Source: Opitutaceae bacterium
Lineage (GTDB): Bacteria > Verrucomicrobiota > Verrucomicrobiia > Opitutales > Opitutaceae
Reading direction: 5' to 3'
Length of the DNA: 52,252 bases
Assembly: GCA_003151495.1 (NCBI GenBank)
Contig: PLXR01000020.1
Location: 265 to 52,516 of the forward strand
Shown: positions 44,955 through 52,252 of the stretch, in pieces
Position numbering within the stretch: the stretch's first letter is position 1
How the letters are laid out: the number at the start of each line of letters is the position of its first letter
The notes under the pieces: model-generated
Seen by the model: only the letters and a program-made list of their open reading frames with translations
What the model was told of the DNA's origin: nothing
The model's database searches: none
Made by a program: the position numbers and the translations under genes

Positions 44955-47900
44955 ATGAGCGGAACGAATGCGATGACACCCCCAGCGCCCTCATTCCGGT
45001 CGCCCGCGGATTTGACTCTCGGCACTACGGCCACATTTGGGCTGACCGAGCTGAGTTCCCCTTCCGGGCTGTCGATTCAAGTCACCCCAGCTGGAGCCAT
45101 TTACGCGGTTCGCCATGCATCGACCCTCATCAATCAGTTCATCCCGGGGCCCGCGGAGGATGGGCTCTGCCGACTGCTGATCAGGTGGCGTTGCTCCGAC
45201 GGGGGCTCGGGCTGGTCTCCCCTGATCGGCCCCACCGTGTCCCACCGGCGGATAGGAATTTTAGCCATGGAGTGGATTTCCATCGTTGGGCCAGGTTTGT
45301 CGTGCCGTGCATGCCTCACGCTCCATCAGGAGCTGATGGCCTGGTCATGGCGTGTCCTGATCGGGAATGCCACTCCAGCCCCGGTCAAGGTCGACGTACT
45401 CTTCGCCCAGGACCTCGGTCTGGCCGATGCTGCCGCGGTTCGAAACAATGAGGCGTTCAACTCCCAGTACATCGACCTGCTTCCTGTGGAGGACGAGCAC
45501 CTGGGTTGGACAGTTCTCGCCCGGCAGAACCAGGAGGCGGGCGGGGGCCGGCACCCGTGGCTGGCCGTCGGATGCGATAAGGGAGCCGTCGCCTACGGCA
45601 CCGATGGCACCCAGTTTTTTGGCGAGGACCATAGGCTTGTGGGAGTGCCCGCTGCCGTGCGCACCGAGAACCTTCCCAAGGTGCGGCTGCAGTCCGAGTG
45701 CGCCATGGCCTCACTCCAGAGCCGCTCCGCGAGCCTATACCCCGGGTCCTCAACCGAGATCGATTTCCTTGTCCGTTACATGGCCGACCATCCTATGCCC
45801 TCCTCCCGGTCGGACCTTGCGCGACTCTGGGAGATTGCGCCGGCGAATTGGTCTGCGACCCATAGGATTGGGGCGTTGGAGACACCGGTGCTGCTCGAGG
45901 CCCCCTGCCCCTCCCTCTTCGTGAACGCCCCATGGGCTCACGGAGACGCGCCCTCCAACGAGGATCTGGCAAAATTGTTTCCCGGGGCGACCCGCCATGA
46001 GGAAAGGGACGAGGACGGGCACCTGCTGGCGTTCTTTCACGGTTTGGACAGCCATGTCGTGTCGCGCGCAAAGGAAGCGGTCGTCGCCCGGCCGCATGGC
46101 CACATTCTGCGGAGCGGCACGTGGCGATGGATCGACAATGAGCAGTTTGGGACCACCTGCTATGCGGCGGGGGTATTCAGCGCGCAGACCTACCTCGGGA
46201 ATCCCACCTTCGGAAGGTTGCTGTCTGTCGTCCGAAATGCCCTCGGGTTGGGCCGCGCGGCCGGCCAGCGCGTATTCGTCCGCCGGCTCGGCGCCTGGCA
46301 CCAGCTGGGCATCCCGTCCGCCTTTGTGATGACGCCGTCGGAGGTCCGGTGGGTCTATCTCCTGGGAACCGATGTCATCGATGCGCGCGTGTGGTGCTCT
46401 CAGGAATGCGCGGCGTCATTTCTCGACTTGAGCGTGAGATCGGGCGGCGCGGCGGCTGAGTTTCTGGTCACTCACACGGTCACCCTGGGCACCAACGAAT
46501 TTGACGCTCCGGGCCGGCTGCGGTTCAGCCATGACGAGGGCTGGGTCGCCTGCGAGCCCGACCCGGCGGGCATGCTGGCAAAGAGCAACCCCGGGGCCTG
46601 CTTTGCGATAGCCTGCGCGCAGGCCGGGGGGTGCGCGCAGCTCGGCGCCGACGAGATGGTATTCCCGGACGAGATCTCTCGTGGACACCCGTGCGTGGCC
46701 CTGCGTTCGGGCATCGTGACTCGCTTCGGGGTGATCCTCTGCGGGACGACCGAAGGCGCCGTATCGATGCAAAAGCTCCTCGAGGATGCCCGGAGGGAAT
46801 GGTCCGACGGCGGCTCGTGCTCGGCCCCGCCCCCCACGCCCGTGCGCCTGTCGGGCGCCGCCGGAGGCGCGCGGGCCGTTTCCCGGCTCGACGAGGTCCT
46901 CCCTTGGCTTAACCACAATGCCGCCATCCACTTCTCCGCGCCGCACGGCCTGGAGCAGCAGGGGGGCGCCGCGTGGGGGGTCCGTGACGTGTGCCAGGGC
47001 TCCGTCGAATGGCTCCTATCGGGATGCCAATGGCCGCTCGTCCGGCGCCTCCTCCAGAACGTCTTTGCGCAGCAATACGCTCCGGGGGGCACGTGGCCCC
47101 AGTGGTACATGCACCCCCCTTATCAGTCGGTGCAGCATTCCCACAGCCATGGTGACGTGTGTCTTTGGCCCGTTAAGGCGCTGTGCGACTACGTGGAGGC
47201 CAGCAACGACTTTACTTTCCTGCATGCCAAGGTCGGCTATACGGATCCCGGCCGATTTGAGGCGTCTGGACCGGAGGAATCCCTGCTCCAACATTGCGAC
47301 CGGGTCCTGGACCATTGCGAATCCCGTTTTGTGAGGGGCACGGCCCTTGTGAATTTCGGCGACGGGGACTGGGACGACACCCTTCAGCCCGCGAACGCTG
47401 AGGTCCGCACCCGGATGATCAGCAGCTGGACTGTCGCACTGGTCTATCAGGCATTCCGCCAATTCTCCGAAGTGTGCCGGAGGTCGGGCGAGACGGAGCG
47501 CGTGGCCCGGCTCGACGGGCTGCTGGGTCGAATTCGAAAGGACTTTGCTGATTGCCTGATGCCCGGCAGCATCGTCGCCGGCTTCCTGGTCACGGAACCC
47601 AACGGGGTCTCGCGCCCCCTGCTCCACCCGAAGGACACCGTCACCGGCATCCGCTATCGGCTGCTACCCATGACACGGGCGATCCTGGCGGAGCTCTTCA
47701 CCCCCGAGGAGGCCGTCCGCCACAAGGCCGTCATCAGCCGCGAACTCCTCTACCCGGACGGGGCGCGCCTCATGAGCGAGCCGGCAACGTACCGGGACGG
47801 ATGCGAGTACCTCTTCAAGCGGGCCGACACTGCTGCAAGCGTGGGTAGGGAAATTGGCCTGCAGTACGTCCATGCCCATCTCCGGTATGCCGAGGCCATG

Positions 47901-48443
47901 GCCAAGATGGGTGACGCCGAGGGCCTCTGGACGGCACTCCAGGTGGTCAACCCGGTCGGCCTGCACGAGGTGCTCTCGAATGCGCTGCCCCGGCAGAGCA
48001 ATGTCTATTTCTCGAGCTCCGACGCCGATTTCAGCGATCGTATCGAGGCCTCCCGGCGGTGGACCGAATTGCGGACCGCATCCGTGGGGGTGCGCGGGGG
48101 CTGGAGGCTCTACTCGAGCGGACCGGGCATCTACATCCACACGGTAAGGGCGTCCCTGCTCGGGCTGAGGGAATCCTTCGGCGAAATCGTCTTTGACCCC
48201 GTGATCCCCAGCGTCCTGGACGGGCTCTCTGCCCGGGTCACACTGTGTGGCAGGCCGGTGGAACTCCGGTACCGGGTTGGCTCCTCCCCGTTTTCGCCGC
48301 GGGAGGTCCTTGTAAACGGAGCCAGACTCGCCGGCGGACGGCGCGAGCACAATCCGTACAGGGCGGGCGGCCTATGCTTCGCGCAGGCGGCCATAGAAGG
48401 CCTCCTCTCAGATGGCGAAAACGTCGTTTTCGTGCACCTGTAG
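44955..48443 (+). CDS. GH94 phosphorylase of the 1,2-beta-oligoglucan phosphorylase type
   Basis: A 1162-residue protein without signal peptide, so probably cytoplasmic. N-terminal beta-sandwich domains precede an (alpha/alpha)6 barrel (from about residue 620) and a C-terminal beta domain. Barrel marks are FAQQYAPGGTWPQWYMHPPY, HSHGDVCLWPVKALCDYV and NFGDGDWDDTLQP. In GH94 the general acid is the last Asp of a DWND-like motif; here that is D808. The great length and the TWPQWYMHPPY segment fit 1,2-beta-oligoglucan phosphorylases (about 1100 residues), which convert sophoro-oligosaccharides and phosphate to alpha-glucose 1-phosphate. Cellobiose phosphorylases are shorter (~800). Start: first ATG after an in-frame stop at 44943. 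The upstream promoter overlaps LacI site D. Confidence 0.88.
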   Translation: MSGTNAMTPPAPSFRSPADLTLGTTATFGLTELSSPSGLSIQVTPAGAIYAVRHASTLINQFIPGPAEDGLCRLLIRWRCSDGGSGWSPLIGPTVSHRRIGILAMEWISIVGPGLSCRACLTLHQELMAWSWRVLIGNATPAPVKVDVLFAQDLGLADAAAVRNNEAFNSQYIDLLPVEDEHLGWTVLARQNQEAGGGRHPWLAVGCDKGAVAYGTDGTQFFGEDHRLVGVPAAVRTENLPKVRLQSECAMASLQSRSASLYPGSSTEIDFLVRYMADHPMPSSRSDLARLWEIAPANWSATHRIGALETPVLLEAPCPSLFVNAPWAHGDAPSNEDLAKLFPGATRHEERDEDGHLLAFFHGLDSHVVSRAKEAVVARPHGHILRSGTWRWIDNEQFGTTCYAAGVFSAQTYLGNPTFGRLLSVVRNALGLGRAAGQRVFVRRLGAWHQLGIPSAFVMTPSEVRWVYLLGTDVIDARVWCSQECAASFLDLSVRSGGAAAEFLVTHTVTLGTNEFDAPGRLRFSHDEGWVACEPDPAGMLAKSNPGACFAIACAQAGGCAQLGADEMVFPDEISRGHPCVALRSGIVTRFGVILCGTTEGAVSMQKLLEDARREWSDGGSCSAPPPTPVRLSGAAGGARAVSRLDEVLPWLNHNAAIHFSAPHGLEQQGGAAWGVRDVCQGSVEWLLSGCQWPLVRRLLQNVFAQQYAPGGTWPQWYMHPPYQSVQHSHSHGDVCLWPVKALCDYVEASNDFTFLHAKVGYTDPGRFEASGPEESLLQHCDRVLDHCESRFVRGTALVNFGDGDWDDTLQPANAEVRTRMISSWTVALVYQAFRQFSEVCRRSGETERVARLDGLLGRIRKDFADCLMPGSIVAGFLVTEPNGVSRPLLHPKDTVTGIRYRLLPMTRAILAELFTPEEAVRHKAVISRELLYPDGARLMSEPATYRDGCEYLFKRADTAASVGREIGLQYVHAHLRYAEAMAKMGDAEGLWTALQVVNPVGLHEVLSNALPRQSNVYFSSSDADFSDRIEASRRWTELRTASVGVRGGWRLYSSGPGIYIHTVRASLLGLRESFGEIVFDPVIPSVLDGLSARVTLCGRPVELRYRVGSSPFSPREVLVNGARLAGGRREHNPYRAGGLCFAQAAIEGLLSDGENVVFVHL

Positions 48444-48467
48444 CCCGAGTCCGCGCCGAGGAATTCA

Positions 48468-48537
48468 GGGTCGCTTTTGCGACCCAGAGACTCATTCCGC
48501 ACGGCCCCGGCCGGAATTCCGGGGGCCCGCCGGGGCC
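48468..48537. terminator. Two hairpins in the convergent GH94/modA gap
   Basis: GGGTCGC (48468-48474) pairs with GCGACCC (48479-48485) around a TTTT loop, and GGCCCCGGC (48503-48511) pairs with GCCGGGGCC (48529-48537). Neither is followed by a clear T-run, so they are not textbook Rho-independent terminators, but the position between convergent genes suggests a two-way transcription end or mRNA 3' protection. Confidence 0.45.
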
Positions 48538-49341
48538 CTACCTGGGCAAGCGATACCCGAATGCCTCGAGGATGGAACCCGCGTCCTGGCTTCCAAGAAA
48601 GCCTATATAGTCCCGCGCCGCGGGATTCGCCGCCCCGCGCGTGGTGAGGACCGCCACCTGGGAGAGCGGAAGATAAAGGCCGGCGGGGACCTCGATCCAG
48701 CGCCCGCGGTCCCTGAGCTTCGGCGACATGAGGAGTGACAGCGCAACGAAACCCGCGTCGGCGTTGCCCGTCTCCACGAACTCGGCCGCCTGCGAGACGT
48801 TCTCGCCGCGGACGAGCCTGGGCTGCACCGTATCCCAGAGTCCAAGCTTTTCCAGGGCCTGCCGGGCGGCGAGCCCGTAGGGCGCCGTCTCGGGATTCGC
48901 GAGGGCAATCCTCCGGACGGCAGGATCGAGAACCGCCCTGTCCACGGCGCCAAGGTCTAGGCCCGGCCTCGTCGTCCACAGGGCCAGCCGTCCTATCCCA
49001 AAGACGCGCAAGGTCTCTGCCTTGGCCTGCCCCCCCCTTACCAACCTCTCGGCGAAGTCCCGGTCGGCGGACAGAAAGACGTCGTACGGGGCGCCGTTCC
49101 GGATCTGCGCTACGAGGTTGCCGGACGCCCCGGTAGAAGTCGTGACCGCCACGCGCGGGTGCAGCTCCGTGAAACGCCCGTCGAGGGCTTCAAGGGCGTA
49201 GATCAGGTTTGCCGCAGCCGCGACGCTCACGGCCTGTCCCGGCTCCCTAGCCTTGCCCTCGGCCGCAGGCAGCCTCCGCGGGCTGGCGCACGCCCACAGG
49301 GTCAGGCCGAGGCACAGGATTCGAGTGCGGGCGCGACTCAT
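48538..49341 (-). CDS. modA: Molybdate-binding periplasmic protein ModA
   Basis: A 267-residue extracytoplasmic binding protein. A signal region, possibly lipidated (GLTLWAC), precedes the mature start VSVAAAANLIYALEAL. ModA marks are STGASGNLVAQIRNGAPYDVFLSAD (a phosphate-loop-like oxyanion site), IALANPETAPYGLAA and GNADAGFVALS. It captures molybdate or tungstate for an ABC importer. No modB or modC is next to it; it stands alone between convergent GH94 and divergent ABC-F genes. ATG at 49341 is chosen for the signal peptide; the open frame beyond it runs antisense to the ABC-F gene and is not protein-like. Confidence 0.88.
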   Translation of the reverse strand: MSRARTRILCLGLTLWACASPRRLPAAEGKAREPGQAVSVAAAANLIYALEALDGRFTELHPRVAVTTSTGASGNLVAQIRNGAPYDVFLSADRDFAERLVRGGQAKAETLRVFGIGRLALWTTRPGLDLGAVDRAVLDPAVRRIALANPETAPYGLAARQALEKLGLWDTVQPRLVRGENVSQAAEFVETGNADAGFVALSLLMSPKLRDRGRWIEVPAGLYLPLSQVAVLTTRGAANPAARDYIGFLGSQDAGSILEAFGYRLPR

Positions 49342-49510
49342 GGTTTTCAGGTTGCCCGTGCCGCGGGCGGGTCCAACCAAATAGTGGCCCGGCCCCCCCT
49401 CGGGCCCTCCCCCGAGCCTACGGCCGCCGTCTCTGGCGTCCGCCAGCTCGGCAAATAAGTCGCTCTGGAGGGTTGCACGCCGGGGCCGCCGCGCCCACTT
49501 TTGGCCGCTC

Positions 49511-51322
49511 ATGTCGCTCTTCAGCCTCCTAGACGTAAACCTGTCCTTTGGTGGACCGGCGATCCTGGACAAGGTCAACTTCCAGGTCGATCCGGGAGAG
49601 CGCGTCTGCCTGCTCGGGCGCAATGGCGAGGGGAAGTCGACGCTCATAGGCGTCATAGCGGGCGAGATGAAGCCGGATTCGGGGGACGTGTTCCGCCAGC
49701 CCGGCTCGCTCTTCGCCCGGCTGACCCAGGAGGTGCCGAAGGCGATGGACGGCACGGTCTTGGATATCGTGACCTCGGGCCTTAGGCCCCAGGGGGAGCA
49801 TGAGGAGGACTGGGAGCGCGACGTCCTCGTGCATGACCTCATCGACCACCTCCAGCTGGCGGCCGGCTCGGAATTCGCGACGCTTTCCGGGGGCCTCAAG
49901 CGCAGGGTCCTGCTTGGCCGCGCGCTCGCGGCCAAGCCCGACCTCCTGCTCCTTGACGAGCCCACGAACCACCTGGACCTCGAGTCGATCCTCTGGCTCG
50001 AGGAGTTCCTACTCGCCGAGAAGATCACCCTGTTCTTCGTGACCCACGACCGGGCCTTCCTCCGGCGGCTCGCCACGCGCATCGTCGAGCTCGACCGCGG
50101 GCGCCTGTCGGGCTGGGCCTGCGACTATGACACCTACCTCCTGCGCAAGGAGGAGGTGGTCGCGGCGGAGGAGAAGCAGCAGGCCGCCTTTGACAAGAAG
50201 CTCGCGCAGGAGGAGGTCTGGATCCGCAAGGGCGTCCGGGCCCAGCGCTCCAGGGCCCAGGGAAGGATACACGCCCTGATGAAGATGCGCGCGGAGCGGT
50301 CCGCCAGGCGGGCGCGCGTGGGCAACGTCACGATGCGCCTCTCGGAGGCCGAGCGCTCGGGCATCAAGGTGATCGACGTCGAGGACATGTCCTTCGCCTA
50401 CCCCGGCGGCCCCGCGCTTGTGAGGGGCTTCACCACCACGCTCACCCGCGGCGACAAGATCGGGATCATCGGGCCGAACGGCTCGGGCAAGTCGACCCTG
50501 ATCAAGCTCCTCCTCGGGCAGCTGAAGCCGACGAGCGGCTCGATAGAGCACGGCACCCAGCTCGAGTTCGTCTACTTCGACCAGATGCGCGCCCAGATCA
50601 ACGACTCGAAGACCGTCGCCGACAACATCGCCGACGGCAATGAGACCGTGACGATCGACGGCCGCACGCGGCATGTGATCAGCTACCTGCAGGACTTCCT
50701 CTTCACGCCGGATCGGGCGCGAACCCCGGCGCGCGTCCTGTCCGGCGGCGAGCGCAACCGCCTCCTGCTCGCGCGCCTCTTCACCAAGCCGGCCAACGTC
50801 CTGGTCATGGACGAGCCCACCAACGACCTCGACGCCGAGACCCTCGACCTGCTGGAGGACCTGCTCGTCGAGTACAAGGGGACGCTCCTCATCGTGAGCC
50901 ACGACCGCGACTTCCTGGACAACGTCGTCACGAGCACCCTGGTCTTCGAGGGAGACGGCCGGATCGGGGACTATGTCGGGGGATATGCGGACTGGGTGAG
51001 GGAGAAGGAGAAGGCCGCGGTGGCGCGGGCCTTCCAAGCCGCGCGGGAAACCGTGAAGCCGCGGCCCGAGCCCCCGAGGGGCAAAGCCGGGCGCAAGCTC
51101 ACGAACAAGGAGCGTCGCGAGCTGGAGGGCCTTCCCGCCCAGATCGAGGCCTATGAGGCCGAGCAGGCGGAGCTGGGTGCGAAGCTCGCCGACCCCGTGT
51201 TCTACCAGAAGGAGCGGACGGCCGCCGCCGCTGTGAAGGCGCGCCTGGACGAGCTGGACCGCCACCACGCCACCGCGTTCGCAAGGTGGGCCGAGCTGGA
51301 GGCGCTCCGCCTTGGGGAGTAG
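49511..51322 (+). CDS. uup: ABC-F family ATPase Uup
   Basis: A 603-residue cytoplasmic protein with two ATPase domains in tandem and no membrane part. Domain 1 has Walker A GRNGEGKST (36-44), signature LSGGLKRRVLLGRAL and Walker B LLLLDEPTNHLD. Domain 2 has GPNGSGKST, LSGGERNRLLLARL and VLVMDEPTNDLD. The P-site-tRNA-interaction linker lies between (about 215-275, EEVWIRKGVRAQRSRAQGR). A C-terminal coiled coil (~510-600) is typical of Uup. ABC-F proteins act on the ribosome; Uup is also linked to transposon excision and DNA branch processing. Possible single-gene unit. Confidence 0.92.
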   Translation: MSLFSLLDVNLSFGGPAILDKVNFQVDPGERVCLLGRNGEGKSTLIGVIAGEMKPDSGDVFRQPGSLFARLTQEVPKAMDGTVLDIVTSGLRPQGEHEEDWERDVLVHDLIDHLQLAAGSEFATLSGGLKRRVLLGRALAAKPDLLLLDEPTNHLDLESILWLEEFLLAEKITLFFVTHDRAFLRRLATRIVELDRGRLSGWACDYDTYLLRKEEVVAAEEKQQAAFDKKLAQEEVWIRKGVRAQRSRAQGRIHALMKMRAERSARRARVGNVTMRLSEAERSGIKVIDVEDMSFAYPGGPALVRGFTTTLTRGDKIGIIGPNGSGKSTLIKLLLGQLKPTSGSIEHGTQLEFVYFDQMRAQINDSKTVADNIADGNETVTIDGRTRHVISYLQDFLFTPDRARTPARVLSGGERNRLLLARLFTKPANVLVMDEPTNDLDAETLDLLEDLLVEYKGTLLIVSHDRDFLDNVVTSTLVFEGDGRIGDYVGGYADWVREKEKAAVARAFQAARETVKPRPEPPRGKAGRKLTNKERRELEGLPAQIEAYEAEQAELGAKLADPVFYQKERTAAAAVKARLDELDRHHATAFARWAELEALRLGE

Positions 51323-51334
51323 GCCCCCGCAGCG

Positions 51335-52252
51335 CTACAGGCTCTCGCTCGCCGCGGAGTTCGCGACCGAGCGGTCCGGGACCCCGGCGCACGACTGCGC
51401 CGAGAACTCGGACACGCCCCGAAGCGCGAAGGTCCTCGCCCCGGGCGACGGGAGGGCGGTCAGGTGCTCGAAGGCGGCGCCCCGGACGTCCTCCAGGAGG
51501 ACCGAGGGGCGAAGGTCGTCGTCATCGTGCCGCAGGACGACATGGTGCACCGTGAGGTTCGCGGCGTGGCGGACATAGAGGCCCCACGACGGCAGGGTCC
51601 CGAAGTTGCCCGGCTCAGGGTACTCGTGGACAAGCTCCGGAACGACGCGGCCCGCCTGGTCGGCGGTGCCCCCGCCGACAAAATCCATCTGGATGTTGTC
51701 GAGGGTGACGTCCTCGACGGGATGGTTCTCGAGCCCCGCGACCAGGATCCCCTGCCCGCTTGCGACCTCCTCCGCGACCACGCTGCTGATGATCACGTGA
51801 CGGAGGACGCCTACCGGCGTCTTTTCCGGCCCGCGCATCCGTGCGCCTATCCGCAGGAAGATCGGTGCGTTGAAAATCCGCCGCATCGTGAGGTTGGAGA
51901 TGGTCACGTCCTGCAGGAACGCACCGTCCACCGATTCCAGGGCGAGGCCCCGGCAGCATTCGAAGACGCAGTTAGTGATCGTGACGGCCTTGAACCCGCC
52001 GTTCGACTCCGTGCCGAACTTGATCCTGCCGGTCGGGGAGGGATTCGACGCGGCCGTGTGCCTGCGGGTTCCGTCCAGGAGCGTCCCCTCGTCATACCCG
52101 CTCACGAGGCAGTCCGAGACCGTCATGTTCTCGGTGGAGCGGAACTGCCCCAGGCCGAAGGAGCTCTTCAGGCAGATTCCGTCGTCGAACGGGGAATTCA
52201 CTGAGCAGTTTGAGACCCGCACGTTGTGGCAGCAGTCGATGTCCATGCCGTC
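51335..52252 (-). CDS. GH28 polygalacturonase-like beta-helix protein, C-terminal part
   Basis: The frame stays open to the window end, so the N-terminal part (start and signal peptide) is missing. The visible ~305 residues form a right-handed parallel beta-helix. Catalytic-region motifs of GH28 are present: DGMDID right at the window edge and FDDGICLKS, which supply the conserved aspartates, then KFGTESNGGFKAVTITN. Polygalacturonases hydrolyse alpha-1,4-galacturonan; this bacterial subgroup also includes enzymes for modified pectins. It converges with uup (12-bp gap). It fits the KduI, GH127-like and apiosidase-like genes elsewhere in the window. Confidence 0.85.
   Translation of the reverse strand, partial: DGMDIDCCHNVRVSNCSVNSPFDDGICLKSSFGLGQFRSTENMTVSDCLVSGYDEGTLLDGTRRHTAASNPSPTGRIKFGTESNGGFKAVTITNCVFECCRGLALESVDGAFLQDVTISNLTMRRIFNAPIFLRIGARMRGPEKTPVGVLRHVIISSVVAEEVASGQGILVAGLENHPVEDVTLDNIQMDFVGGGTADQAGRVVPELVHEYPEPGNFGTLPSWGLYVRHAANLTVHHVVLRHDDDDLRPSVLLEDVRGAAFEHLTALPSPGARTFALRGVSEFSAQSCAGVPDRSVANSAASESL

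Noticed and set aside
44864..45451. Plus-strand frame of 195 codons starting before the GH94 gene
   Set aside because: Most of it overlaps the GH94 coding sequence in another frame and is Pro/Arg/His-rich; no domain is seen.
49342..50082. Upstream extension of the ModA frame to over 500 codons
   Set aside because: The extension is antisense to uup and Ser/Arg-rich; the ModA signal peptide starts at 49341.

Overview
The window looks like a chromosomal segment of a GC-rich verrucomicrobium, most likely of the Opitutaceae. This is inferred from the mix of families: a TonB-dependent receptor of the Opitutus type, secreted proteins built from a ~130-residue repeat, a DUF3494 surface protein, small conserved membrane proteins, and many secreted glycoside hydrolases beside CUT1-type ABC importers. 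I see no rRNA, tRNA, CRISPR array or insertion sequence.

Layout. 1-9.2 kb: end of an ArsB/NhaD-type permease, small membrane proteins, a multidomain DUF3494 protein with a foldable leader, a secreted ankyrin protein, a GH127-like enzyme, a small stress-type protein coupled to a lone CBM48 domain, and a DoxX-like protein. 9.2-12.9 kb: luciferase-like oxidoreductase, KduI, and an apiosidase-like DUF4038 hydrolase divergent from kduI. 12.9-18.8 kb: MsbA-type exporter, then a phosphotransfer pair, namely a single polypeptide with two complete adenylate kinase domains followed 29 bp later by a two-domain PPK2 (polyphosphate:AMP phosphotransferase), then a small secreted repeat protein. 18.9-23 kb: Mpv17-like membrane protein and a HlyD/ATPase/ABC-2 permease export operon. 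23-29 kb: GH89 N-acetylglucosaminidase translationally coupled to an HGSNAT-like acyltransferase, and an SGNH hydrolase interrupted by TPRs. 29-48.4 kb: a glucan utilisation locus. 48.5 kb to the end: orphan ModA, ABC-F protein Uup, and a partial GH28 polygalacturonase.

The centre of interest is 29-48.4 kb. A minus-strand operon (GH3 beta-glucosidase, glycoamylase-domain/CBM9-like protein, sugar-binding lipoprotein, two permeases) is divergent from a GH144 endo-beta-1,2-glucanase. A TonB-dependent receptor, a LacI-family regulator and a 1162-residue GH94 enzyme of the 1,2-beta-oligoglucan phosphorylase type follow. Together they give a route for beta-1,2-glucan: outer-membrane uptake, endo-cleavage, ABC import, phosphorolysis to glucose 1-phosphate and hydrolysis of sophorose. 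No importer ATPase is present.

Five LacI-type palindromes, roughly TGnnAAyGTTGTCA, occur in front of the GH89 operon, between GH3 and GH144, and before the TonB receptor, lacI and GH94 genes. Two of them lie in a 43-bp segment that is repeated almost exactly. This suggests a local regulon controlled by the encoded LacI protein, and it unexpectedly includes the GH89/HGSNAT-like pair. Functions are assigned by reading motifs; no database search was run.
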